The notes below the pieces were generated by a model, which ran no database searches, had not been told where the DNA came from, and saw only the letters and a list, made by a program, of their open reading frames with translations. From positions 1 to 64,000 of the forward strand of contig JADJZE010000007.1 of NCBI GenBank assembly GCA_016719405.1: DNA of 64,000 nucleotides, given 5' to 3'. The translations under genes and the position numbers were made by a program. The DNA is from Candidatus Aalborgicola lynettensis. Its GTDB lineage: Bacteria > Pseudomonadota > Gammaproteobacteria > Burkholderiales > Burkholderiaceae_C. Positions 29,963 through 38,723 of the stretch are shown here, piece after piece. Each line of letters opens with the position of its first letter. Position 1 is the stretch's first letter.

Positions 29963-31408
29963 TTACCTCTCCCTCAAACTCTCTGATCCCGCCCGCTGCA
30001 CCGGACTCAGCAGAAACTCAATAATCCTTCTCTGCCCGGTCTTGATCTCCGCCGTGATGTTCATCCCCGGGCTCAAATTCACCCGCTTGCCGTCAATCAG
30101 CATGTCCTTTTGGCTCAATGTCAGCGTGGCCGGGTAATAGCTGCCCTTCTTCTCATCCGTCACCGCGTCCGCCGTCACCAAATCCACCCGGGCCTGCACC
30201 GTGCCGTATTTGGTGTAGGGAAACGTCTCCAGCTTCACCTCCGCCATCTGCCCTGCATTCACAAAGCCAATGTCCTGGTTGGCGATGGTGATCTCCGCCG
30301 TCACGGTAGGGCTATCGGGCACCACAATCATCAAAGGTTGGGCACTGGTGACCACGCCGCCGGTGGTGTGGATGGCCAGTTGTTGGATGATTCCATCCAC
30401 CGGCGCCGTGAGCTGGGTTTGGCGTTCGCGCTGGGTGGCTTTGGTGGCCTCAAGCTGCAGTTGGCTGTATTTGGTACTGGCCTGGGCATGGCGGTCGCTC
30501 AGGGTGCGCAGGGTTTCCGACTTGTAGGCGGCCTTGGTTTGTTGGGTCTCGTTCAGGGCAGACTGGGCTTCAGCCAAGCGAGCACGCTGCACGGTCAGGT
30601 CGCGCTCCAGCTCCACCCGTTCTCGGGTTTTGTCCTGCGTGGCGTGGCTGGAGATAAAACCCTCCCCCACCAGGCGTTTGAAGTCGGCCTCGCGGGTCTG
30701 GGCCATGGGCACGGTGGCTTCCAGCTTGGCGATGGTTTGTTGCACGGTGGCTATCTCGGTCTGGCGCCGGGCGGCCTCGGCATCCAACTTGGCCAGTTTG
30801 GCCTGGATGTCTTGCCATTCGGACTGGAGCTGGGCCTGGTGCTGTGCGGCAGAGTCTTGGGTCAAATTGGCCATTTGCGCCCGTGGGACAAGCGCAGGCA
30901 GCTTCTGTTTTGATAGCATTTGCAGCAACTCAAAGGTGCGCAGGGCTTCCGATGCCTGGGTTTTAAGCTGTTCTTGCACACTGGCACTGTCGGCTGTAGC
31001 CATGGTCGGGTCCAGCTCCACCAGCACCTGGCCTGCTTTGACCCTGTCACCGTCTTTCACCCGCACCGCTTTGACCACACTGGCCTCCAGCGGCTGAATC
31101 ACCTTGGTGCGGTCAGACACGATGATGCGCCCTGGGGCCACGGCCACAATGTCCACATGGCCCAGGATGGCCCACAGCAAGGCCAGCACAAACAGAATCA
31201 TCAGCCCCCAGGCCAGGCGGCGCGGGGCCGGGTGCACGGGGGTGTCTTGCAGGCTCAGGGCGGCTGGCAGAAAGGCCAGTTCGGTGGTGTGGCGCTCGGG
31301 GCCGGCCAGTTCGGCGCGGTGGGCCCAGGCGTGTTGGAAGACGGCGCGGTAGCGGGAGAGCAGTTCGCGGATGGGGTGGCGCATGGGCGAAGCGGTGTTG
31401 TCGGTCAT
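29963..31408 (-). CDS. Type I secretion membrane fusion protein (HlyD family), system 2
   Basis: 481 residues. The cytoplasmic N-terminus (about 64 residues) is followed by one membrane helix (65-84), the lipoyl half motif PLEASVVKAVRVKDGDRVKAG, a long coiled coil (about residues 120-310) and the second half LTAPVDGIIQQL, then the beta barrel. It ends with NLSPGMNITAEIKTG..IIEFLLSP, the HlyD C-terminal signature. It links the ABC transporter at 32088-34359 to an outer-membrane channel. The ATG at 31408 (MTDNTASPMRHP) is chosen over a longer in-frame upstream ORF. A copy of the dispersed palindrome is embedded in the coiled-coil region. Confidence 0.88.
   Translation of the reverse strand: MTDNTASPMRHPIRELLSRYRAVFQHAWAHRAELAGPERHTTELAFLPAALSLQDTPVHPAPRRLAWGLMILFVLALLWAILGHVDIVAVAPGRIIVSDRTKVIQPLEASVVKAVRVKDGDRVKAGQVLVELDPTMATADSASVQEQLKTQASEALRTFELLQMLSKQKLPALVPRAQMANLTQDSAAQHQAQLQSEWQDIQAKLAKLDAEAARRQTEIATVQQTIAKLEATVPMAQTREADFKRLVGEGFISSHATQDKTRERVELERDLTVQRARLAEAQSALNETQQTKAAYKSETLRTLSDRHAQASTKYSQLQLEATKATQRERQTQLTAPVDGIIQQLAIHTTGGVVTSAQPLMIVVPDSPTVTAEITIANQDIGFVNAGQMAEVKLETFPYTKYGTVQARVDLVTADAVTDEKKGSYYPATLTLSQKDMLIDGKRVNLSPGMNITAEIKTGQRRIIEFLLSPVQRAGSESLRER
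30863..30920 (-). repeat. Dispersed palindromic element, copy 7 (inside hlyD coiled coil)
   Basis: AAATTGGCCATTTGCGCCC, turn, AAGCGCAGGCAGCTTCTG, TTTTGATAGCA. It is read through in hlyD in the opposite orientation to copies 1, 2, 9 and 10, encoding LSKQKLPALVPRAQMANL. Confidence 0.7.
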
Positions 31409-31455
31409 GCGCTTGCCTCTTGCGTATTTATATTTGTACTTAGATAATCCCCAGC

Positions 31456-31785
31456 ATGAAGGCACTTCAATTTATGGGCGACAGTCAAGCGGCTTTGGCC
31501 AGTTTTCCCTTGGATGCCAAGCGCGAGGCCGGTTTTGAGTTGTGGCAGGTTCAGTTGGGGCTGATGCCGTCGGACTTTAAGCCCATGCCCACGGTGGGCG
31601 CGGGGGCCTATGAGATTCGCATCAAGATGCAAGGCCAGTGGCGTGTCATTTATGTGGCCAAGCACCTTGAGGCGGTGTATGTGCTGCATTGCTTTCACAA
31701 AACCACGCTCAAAACGGCCAAGCCCGATATTGAGCTGGCGGCTAAACGGTACAAACTGATAGGGGTACAACATGGCAAAACTTAA
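31456..31785 (+). CDS. higB: RelE/HigB-type toxin (phage Gp49-like)
   Basis: 109 residues, typical for HigB/Gp49-like toxins (ribosome-dependent mRNA interferase superfamily). Hallmarks: LWQVQLGLMPSDFKPM, GAYEIRIKMQGQWRVIYVAKH and VLHCFHKTTLKT. It overlaps the downstream antitoxin by 14 bp, the toxin-first order of higBA. It is encoded on the plus strand between two minus-strand secretion genes, 47 bp divergent from hlyD. The shared AT-rich gap (TATTTATATTTGTAC) probably holds its autoregulated promoter. Confidence 0.85.
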   Translation: MKALQFMGDSQAALASFPLDAKREAGFELWQVQLGLMPSDFKPMPTVGAGAYEIRIKMQGQWRVIYVAKHLEAVYVLHCFHKTTLKTAKPDIELAAKRYKLIGVQHGKT

Positions 31786-32074
31786 AACCGATCCGGATGC
31801 GCAAGTCACCGAGTCCAGCGGCAATGTGTTTACCGACCTGGGCTTTGCACCCGGCGAGGCGGCAGTGCTGGCGCTGCGTGCAGACTTGATGGGGCGGCTG
31901 CGGCTGCTGATTGAAGAGCGCGGCTGGAGCCAGGTGGAAGCGGCCCAGCAGTTGGGCATAGGGCAGTCGCGGGTGAGCGATTTGGTGCGCGGCAAGTGGG
32001 ATAAGTTCAGCTTGGACATGCTCATTACCCTGGCCGCGCGGGCCGGCAAGCGGGTGACGATGGCGTTGGCGTAG
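31772..32074 (+). CDS. higA: XRE-family antitoxin (HigA-like)
   Basis: 100 residues with a helix-turn-helix WSQVEAAQQLGIGQSRVSDL followed by a short C-terminal region. The toxin gene precedes and overlaps it. It would neutralise the toxin and repress the pair's promoter. It ends 14 bp before the convergent end of the type I ABC transporter gene. Confidence 0.87.
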   Translation: MAKLKTDPDAQVTESSGNVFTDLGFAPGEAAVLALRADLMGRLRLLIEERGWSQVEAAQQLGIGQSRVSDLVRGKWDKFSLDMLITLAARAGKRVTMALA

Positions 32075-32087
32075 GCATAGGTGGGTT

Positions 32088-34359
32088 TCATACCGGTTGC
32101 CCTCCGTCCTGCATGGCCCAAAGGTGGGCGTACAGGCCACCCGGCTTTTGCACCAACGCGTCATGCGGCCCACTTTCCACAATCTGCCCCTTGTCCATCA
32201 CGATGATGCGGTGGGCGTTTCTGACCGCACTCAGGCGGTGCGCAATGATGAGCACCGTGCGGCCCTTGCAAATGTGGGCCATGTTCTTCTGGATGATGGC
32301 TTCACTCTCATAGTCCAGGGCGCTGGTGGCTTCGTCCAGGATCAGGATGCGCGGGTTGGTGAAGAGTGCTCTGGCAATGGCCACACGCTGGCGTTGGCCA
32401 CCACTCAAGCTGCCGCCTTGCTCCCCCACCAGGGTGTTGTAACCCTCGGGCAGTTCGCTGATGAACTCGTGGGCACCGGCCAGTTGGGCCACACGCATCA
32501 CCGCCTCAATGGGCGCGGCGGGGTCGGTAATGGCGATGTTCTCGCGTACGCTGCGGTTAAACAGCAGGTTTTCTTGCAAGACCACGCCGACTTGCCTACG
32601 CAGTTGGGCGGCGTCGATCAGGCTGATGTCGATGCCGTCTACCAGCAAACGGCCACCCTCGGGGGTGTACAGGCGCTGCACCAGCTTGGTCAGGGTGCTT
32701 TTGCCGGAACCGGAGCGACCGACGATGCCAATGACTTCCCCGGCTTTGACGTTCAGGGTGATGCCATTGAGCACTGGGGCCACTTCCGGGCGGTAGCGAA
32801 AGGTCACCTGGTCCAGCGTAATCTGGCCCTTGAGTTGCGGTAGTTGGGCGGTGCTGGTGGGCGGTACTTCGGTGCGGGTGTTGAGGATGTCGCCCAAGCG
32901 TGCGACAGAAATGCCGGTTTGCTGGAAGTCGGTCCACAGTTGGGCCATGCGCATGATGGGTTGGCTCACCCGCTGGGCGAACATGTTGAAGGCGACGAAC
33001 TGGCCGACCGACAATTGGTTGTCCATCACCAAATGGGCGCCGTACCACAGGGTGGCGGCGTTGACCAGCTTGCCAATCAGGTTGACGCCTTCATGGGCCA
33101 CCGTGGCCAGGTTCTGGGTTTTGAAGCTGGCGGAAACATACCCTGCCAGCTGGCTGTCCCAGCGTTTGGCAAAGGCGGGCTCCAGGGCGGTAGCCTTTAC
33201 CGTTTGGATGCCGGTAACAGTTTCGACCAGCATGGACTGGTTTTCTGCACCACGGGCGAATTTGACATCCAGCCTGGCACGCAGGATGGGGACGACTGCC
33301 AAGGACAAACCGAAGTACAGGGGCAGGCTGACCAGAACGATCAGGGTCAGGGGCACGCTGTAGAACAGCATGACGGCGATGAAGACGATGGAGAAGAACA
33401 CGTCCAGCACCACCGTCAAGGCATTGCCGGTGAGGAAGCTGCGGATGTTTTCCAACTCGCGCACGCGGGCCACGGAATCGCCCACGCGGCGGGCCTGGAA
33501 GTAGGCCAGCGGCAATTGAATGAGGTGGCGGAACAGCCGGGCACCCAGTTCCACATCGATGCGGCTGGTGGTGTGGCTGAAGATGTAGGCGCGCAGGGCG
33601 TTGAGGATGGACTCGAAGATGACGACGATGACCAGGCCGATGACCAGCACATCCAGCGTGGTCAGGCCCCGGTGGACCAGCACCTTGTCCATGACGACCT
33701 GGAAGAACAGGGGCGAGACCAGGCCAAAGAGTTGCAGCATGAAGCTGATCAAGAGCACTTCGCCCAAGAGTTTGCGGTATTTGACCAGGGCGGGAATGAA
33801 CCAGGAGAAGTCGAATTGGGCCAGGCTGCCGGCCAGGGAAGCGCGGCTGCTGATGAGGATGAGTTGGCCGGTCCAGCGCTGGGCAAACTCCTCTAGGGGC
33901 TCAATGCAGGGGCCGGTGCTGGCACCTGTACCCCCCCCCCACGCCGGTGGCAGGCGATGCGCTGGGGTCTTGGTAGAGCACGCGCTGGCCGTCGCATTGG
34001 GCCAGGATGACGGCGTGCAGGGCTGCGGATGGGGTGCTGGTGCCATGGTCGCCCCCATTGTCGGCCTGCGGGGCGCTGTGCATCAAGGCCAGCGCCGGCA
34101 AGGGCGTCAGCGCCAACCGGTCGCTCCGGGTGCGGGTCAGCTTGGCTTTAAGGCCCAGGTGGCGGGCGGCGTGCACCAGGTCGGCGGCGGCAAGCGGCTG
34201 GTTGGGTGACAGGCCGAGTTGGTGCGCCAGGGTGGCGGGGTCGGCGGCGACCTGGTGGAAGCGGGCTACTGCGCACAGGGCGGCAAGCGGGGCCAGCGGA
34301 GCCAACTGGGCAGCGGGTTGGATAGCGGGCTGGATAGCGGGCTGGGTGGAAGGCGCCAT
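32088..34359 (-). CDS. Type I secretion ABC transporter (HlyB-like), system 2; frame broken at C10 tract
   Basis: About 757 residues. The N-terminal C39-like domain (about residues 1-130) has no catalytic Cys-His pair in the expected place ([10 protein letters not shown]), so it is a non-cleaving docking domain as in HlyB. The permease has five to six membrane segments (including [15 protein letters not shown]). The nucleotide-binding domain has Walker [10 protein letters not shown], signature LSGGQRQRV and Walker [13 protein letters not shown]. The frame is broken at a run of ten C (33931-33940): with nine or twelve bases the halves join as [10 protein letters not shown]. The ATG at 34359 has no clear ribosome-binding site. 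Its likely substrate is the lipase-RTX protein. Confidence 0.85.
33931..33940. repeat. Homopolymer tract of ten C in the ABC transporter gene
   Basis: Ten C on the plus strand, ten G in the coding strand, between the docking domain and the permease. Nine or twelve restores one frame. Such tracts can be phase-variable by slipped-strand mispairing, or simply be miscalled. Confidence 0.8.
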
Positions 34360-34667
34360 GGTCAACGTTTCAATTCCCGAATGGGGTGTTTGCAGTCACA
34401 AAAGAAAAGTCGGCCGTGCGCAATGCAAACGTGCCTGACGGGGGTGTGGGGACTGTACGGGACTAAGGGTTTACCCGCAATCCTGCTTTGGAACTATTGA
34501 CAAGTGCCAAAGAACCAGACACAGCCCCTGGCCACCGTGCCCACGGCCTGTATTTTCCGGGCAATGACCCAACAGGCCAAACCTTTGGGGGCCAGTTTGT
34601 TGACCCTGTACGCCATGGGGGTAAACATTGGGCGGTGAACGCTCAGTTGGCAAACAGGGTATGAGCC
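34360..34667. other. Non-coding stretch upstream of the T1SS-2 ABC gene
   Basis: About 300 bp with no supported gene. It must contain the promoter of the ABC transporter. I see no clear -10/-35 pair and no RNA gene. The right part borders the fabI remnant and may be eroded coding sequence. Confidence 0.4.
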
Positions 34668-34883
34668 TTGCAGCAGGGATGCTGCCACGTTTCGCCCACC
34701 CGGCGCAACGTCACCATCGACGAGGTGGGCAACGTGGCGGCCTTTTTGCTCAGCAACCTGGCCAGCGGCGTGACTGCCGAAATCACGTACGTGGACGGCG
34801 GCCACAGCAAGACCATGGGGGTCGCGCAGAACCATCCGCTCAAAAATACCAGTCAAACAGGCCACTCGCGCTCGTCGGAGTAA
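34668..34883 (+). pseudogene. fabI: Fragment of enoyl-[ACP] reductase FabI (C-terminus)
   Basis: The open frame contains [20 protein letters not shown] and then [13 protein letters not shown], which match the C-terminal region of FabI (substrate/cofactor loop and final strand). Nothing of the Rossmann fold or the Tyr/Lys catalytic region precedes it, so only the last fifth of the gene remains. It shows that this 34-37 kb stretch has been rearranged; the intact fabI must be elsewhere. Confidence 0.7.
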
Positions 34884-35057
34884 GGCTTGTCGCTATATAT
34901 TTTGTAGCAACAATTGGCTGGCGTGCACGTGGCAAGGCGGGTTGCTGCGCCGTAGCGCCCTATGCCGCCTAAAATCAAACGCACCCCCTGGTCTGTGTGC
35001 CCCGATAACTGCCAACCCTACCGGCCCCCGGGGACCCGCCGCTCAACAAGGAATCCC

Positions 35058-35312
35058 ATGACAACACTGGAAGTCAAGCTCGATTTGCCCGACCGGCTGG
35101 CCCGGGAAGCCCTGGCTGCAGGGCTGCTGACGCCCAAGGCTCTGCGCGAAATGGTCAAAGACGCCATGCAGCGCCGCGCTGCCCAGGCGTTACTGGCGGG
35201 AGCGCAGCGTGCCAGCGCGGCAGGCAGCAAACCGCTGTCGATGAAGGAGATTCAGGCCGAAGTCACCACGGTGCGCCGCGAGCGCAAAACCCTGGCTGAC
35301 AGGGCCGCATGA
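35058..35312 (+). CDS. Antitoxin of a PIN-toxin module
   Basis: 84 residues, starting TTLEVKLDLPDRLAREAL, with a predicted helical body (ALREMVKDAMQRRAAQAL) and a charged C-terminal tail that could wrap the toxin. The stop overlaps the start of the PIN gene (ATGA). No clear ribbon-helix-helix or Phd signature can be assigned, so the class is inferred from gene pairing. Confidence 0.7.
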   Translation: MTTLEVKLDLPDRLAREALAAGLLTPKALREMVKDAMQRRAAQALLAGAQRASAAGSKPLSMKEIQAEVTTVRRERKTLADRAA

Positions 35313-35752
35313 AGCACCGTGCGCGCTGGGTGGTGGATACCAACGTACTGGTGTCGGCCTTTCTCTGGCATGGCACGCCAGGGCGTGTCATCGCATTGGC
35401 GAGTGAACACGCTGTCCAGCTTTTTACCAGCCGTGTCTTGCTCGATGAACTGGCCGCCACGCTGGCCAAGAAAAAGCTGGCCAAGTATGTCGCCGCCACG
35501 GGCTTGACGGTGGACCAAATGTTGGCCCACTATCGGCGCGTCGCCACTTTGGTGAGCGCACGGCAACTCGGCACACCCGTTTCACGCGATGCCGATGACG
35601 ACGCCGTTCTGGCTTGCGCCGTGGCCGCAAGAGCCGATCTCATCATCTCGGGTGATGACGATCTGCTGGTGCTCAAAAACTTCAACGGCGCTTCTATCGT
35701 TACGGTCGCCCAGGCTATCAAAGCGTATGCGTCCGCTGGGGATACTACGTAG
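35309..35752 (+). CDS. PIN-domain ribonuclease toxin 1
   Basis: 147 residues. Acidic PIN active-site positions are visible: VVDTNVLVSAF near the N-terminus, LLDEL, RDADDDAVLACA and ISGDDDLLVL. It is a VapC-superfamily (PIN_3-like) endoribonuclease. It is translationally coupled to the preceding antitoxin gene (4-bp overlap). Confidence 0.83.
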   Translation: MKHRARWVVDTNVLVSAFLWHGTPGRVIALASEHAVQLFTSRVLLDELAATLAKKKLAKYVAATGLTVDQMLAHYRRVATLVSARQLGTPVSRDADDDAVLACAVAARADLIISGDDDLLVLKNFNGASIVTVAQAIKAYASAGDTT

Positions 35753-35782
35753 CTTTATTGGCCAGGCCTGCCGCGTGCTCCT

Positions 35783-36001
35783 TTACTGCCAGTTGGCCGC
35801 AATCACCGTGTTCAAGCTACTCGCATAGTTCGCGGGCAGCGTGGTCTGCCCTGCTGCCGGTGGCGCAAAGGCCGCCATGGCGCTCACCAGGTTTTGCACC
35901 TGGCTGTCGGGCAGCGTCTTGCCATTGCTGGTTTCGAGGCGCTCCACGTGGTACTGGCTACCCAGGAAGCTGTGGGTGTGCTGGGCCTCACATTGCGCCA
36001 T
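35783..36001 (-). pseudogene. Orphan C-terminal fragment of an RTX type I secreted protein
   Basis: The frame ends SSLNTVIAANWQ and contains VQNLVSAMAAFAPPAAGQTT, nearly identical to the last ~70 residues of the lipase-RTX protein (whose gene ends at 18539). DNA identity is high over about 190 bp (35783-35970) and stops abruptly near LGSQYHVE. It has no upstream RTX repeats, so it is the remnant of a second RTX gene or of a duplicated secretion signal. Confidence 0.8.
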
Positions 36002-36107
36002 GCCCCGGTGTTAGGCAGATCACCTGCGGGGCGTGACCACGCCGGGCCTGGTGGTGCAAAGTGGGCGGTGTAATAATTGAAGTATTACCGGATTGGAGTT
36101 CATCATC

Positions 36108-36389
36108 ATGACCATGACCGTCAAACTCGATGCGCCGCTGGAGCGCGCGTTGCGCAGCCGTTGTGCCGCCGTGGGGCGCTCTGCCAGTGCGCTGATGCGC
36201 GAGGCTTTGCAGGCCTACCTGGCGCAAACGGAGCCGCCCGCCCCGTCGGCCTACGCCTTGGGCCAGGATTTATTTGGCAAACATGCCGGTGCGCAAGATC
36301 TGGCCAGCGGGCGCAAGGCGGAGCTGCAGCAGATCTGGGAGCAAAAGCACCCCGCATTTCCGCTTGCCCCAGAGCATGACAAGGCGTGA
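36108..36389 (+). CDS. Ribbon-helix-helix (CopG-like) antitoxin
   Basis: 93 residues. TMTVKLDAPLERALRSRC then SASALMREALQAYL fit the beta-strand plus two-helix RHH DNA-binding fold. ATG 36108 has a GGAG about 10 bp upstream. It overlaps the next gene by 14 bp. It should bind and silence the PIN toxin and repress its own promoter. Confidence 0.8.
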   Translation: MTMTVKLDAPLERALRSRCAAVGRSASALMREALQAYLAQTEPPAPSAYALGQDLFGKHAGAQDLASGRKAELQQIWEQKHPAFPLAPEHDKA

Positions 36390-36873
36390 AGCCAAGGCGC
36401 AGCCTGCCAGCGCCCCGGCCCTTTCCCCGCACTGTGTGGTGGCAGACAGCGGGCCGCTGCTGGCGCTGTTCAACAGCGCCGACCATTGGCATTTGCGCGT
36501 GCTGGGGTGGCTGCAGGCGAATGCGCAGGCCACGTTGCTGACCACGTGGCCGGTGCTCACCGAGGTGTGTGCGCTGCTGACGCGGCGCGTTGGCAATGCA
36601 GCGGCGCTGGATTTTTTGCGTTGGGGGCAACGCGGGGGCTTCACGCTGGATTCCCCCACCCCGCAGGCGCTACCCGATGCCCTGGCCCAGGTGCTGCAAA
36701 TCAGCGAGCGCTTCCATGATTTGCCGTTTGACCTGGCCGATGCATCCGTTGCGCAAGCCGCCGCGCGGCTGGGGCTGCGCCATGTGCTGACGATTGATTC
36801 CGACTTTGATGTGTACCGCGATGCCCAAGGCCGCTCGCTGCGCCATGTGCTGCGCGATGGCTGGCTGTCATAA
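36376..36873 (+). CDS. PIN-domain ribonuclease toxin 2
   Basis: 165 residues from ATG 36376. PIN motifs: VVADSGPLLALF, TEVCALLTRR, FDLADASVAQAA and LTIDSDFDVYR, giving the usual four acidic residues. It is a VapC-like toxin paired with the RHH antitoxin. The longer ORF from 36274 overlaps the antitoxin body and is rejected. It ends 31 bp before the convergent end of the outer-membrane protein gene. Confidence 0.85.
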   Translation: MTRREAKAQPASAPALSPHCVVADSGPLLALFNSADHWHLRVLGWLQANAQATLLTTWPVLTEVCALLTRRVGNAAALDFLRWGQRGGFTLDSPTPQALPDALAQVLQISERFHDLPFDLADASVAQAAARLGLRHVLTIDSDFDVYRDAQGRSLRHVLRDGWLS

Positions 36874-36903
36874 ACAGGGAACTTCAAACAGTAGCAAAAC
36901 CAT

Positions 36904-38723
36904 TTACCCGGCGGCAACCACCCTGCAACTTTGGCCGCGCTGCACCAGGGTGTTGCAATAGGCCGCAGACGCCTCGCGGTCCGTGAAGCCGGTGACGGTT
37001 ACGCGGTACCAGGCCTGGGCGGTTTCGCCAGGGGTATCGACGTGGCCGAGATGGGCGGCGTGGATCCAGGGCGTGTTGCGCCCCGCAGGCCGCGCGACTG
37101 CAGGTCGCGCCACAGGGGCAACAGGCTGCTGCGGTGGAAGACGCCGGGCAACTCGACGCCCCATGTGCCCGCAGATTCGGGCGGTGCGGTGGCGTCGTCG
37201 AGCAACGCCACAGCGCCGTTGACCATCCCCACACGCACATCGCGTTGCAAGGCAGCCTGCGCGGCTTCGCTGCGGGCGGGCGGGGTTGGCCCATCGGCCA
37301 ATACCGCACCCAGGCCCAGGGCATAGGCCAGCGTGGCGTAGCTGCGCAGCAGTTCGGCTTTCATGCGCTGCGTTTCATCGGAACTGCGTTGGTAGTTTTT
37401 GCGGTGTTCCAGCAGGGTGGCCTGGTCGAGTGCGCCCACGGCGAACGCCTCGCTGCCCTGGCTGAACAATTTCAGCGCCGCCCGTGTGATGCCTTTTTGG
37501 GCTTCGAGCTTGCGGCTGGCCGTGCGCAGGTTGGACAGGGCGCTTTCCACGTCGCGCACGGCCTGCAGCACCGTTTTGCCGTAGACCTCCACCATTTCTT
37601 CGTAGTAGGACTGGGCAAAGGCTTTCTCTGCCTTGCGTTGGCCACCATCAAATATGCTGAGGGCCAACGAGGCGGCGGCATTCACCAGCAGGTTTTGTGG
37701 CTGCACCAGACTGGCAAGCGCAGCGCCGCTGTAGCCAACTTGTGCCGACAGGTCGATGGGCGGCAGCATGCGGGCACGGGCAACGTCGATATTGGCATTG
37801 GCCGCACGCATGCGCGCCTCCATCATGCGGATGTCGGGGCGCCCCAGCAGCAAGGCCGACGGCAGGCCCACTTGCACCGTGGGGAGTTGCAGCGCGTCGA
37901 GTCCGGCCTCGCTCAGGACCAGTTGGCCTGGCAAAGCGCCGACCAGCCTGGAGAGGGCGTGGCGCAGGTCTTCCTGCTGGTTTTCGAGCCCGGGAATCTG
38001 CACCTGCTGACTGAACACCACAGCACGCTGCTGCTCCAGGTCGTCCAGCGTTGCATCGCCCAGCGCCAGGCGGTTTTCCACCGCGCGCAGTACACCGGTG
38101 GCCAGCGTTTCGTTTTCTTTGGCCAGCAGAATGCTGTCGCTGATGGAGAGGCAGGCGATATAGGTCGTCACCAGATTGCCAATGACGTTGCGCTGCACGT
38201 TCTCGCGCTCGTGCACGGCGCGCGCCAGTTGCATGTCGGCCGAATCCACCAATGCGCGCTGTTCGCCCCACACATCGAGCCGGAAGACGCTGGTAATGCC
38301 GGCCTGCGAGTACTGCTGGGCATCGGTGGTGCTGCCCTGGGCCTGCCCCACTGCCTTGATGGGGGCGTTCACATTGGGCAAGGTGCCAGCGCGGGCCTGG
38401 TCGGCACGGATTTTGGCCTGTGCCACCTGCAGTGTGGCGATGCGCAGGTCGGCATTGTGGGCCAGCGCCTGGTCAACAAGGCGGTTGAGCTCCTGGCTGC
38501 CGTACTGCGTCCACCACTGCGCTGGGGGGCTGTTGCGCGACGCGCTGGTTTCGCCAGCAGGCGGCGCATGGCGGTACGCACCGGGTAGCGGGAAAGCGCC
38601 GCTGTCCACCTTGGGGCTGGCGCTTTGGCAGGCGCTGAGCAGCACGCCCGCCCCCAGCGCCAGGGCCAGCGCCAGGCGGCGCGGACATGGCGACAAGAAT
38701 GGCAGACGGGGGGCGCGTTTCAT
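36904..38723 (-). CDS. TolC/NodT-like outer-membrane lipoprotein with SPOR-like tail (frame change near 37080)
   Basis: About 606 residues. A lipobox LLSAC follows the signal peptide. The body is an outer-membrane efflux protein with two halves (AHNADLRIATLQVAQAK and LLLGRPDIRMMEARMRAANA are classical motifs). An extra C-terminal domain begins WGVELPGVFHR; the frame slips near 37080 in a GCGCCCCGC run and continues YRVTVTGFTDREAS...SCRVV. Together they resemble a SPOR fold, which binds denuded peptidoglycan glycans. Its ATG overlaps the HlyD stop (ATGA), so it is the channel of type I system 1. A SPOR tail on a TolC-like channel is unusual. Confidence 0.78.

Noticed and set aside
34471..34865. 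Minus-strand frames in the fabI-remnant region
   Set aside because: No motif or credible start. The plus strand reads a recognisable FabI tail.
34878..34950. Another copy of the dispersed palindrome
   Set aside because: Only the GCTATATATTTTGTAGC part resembles the arm. The hairpin half is too divergent to count.
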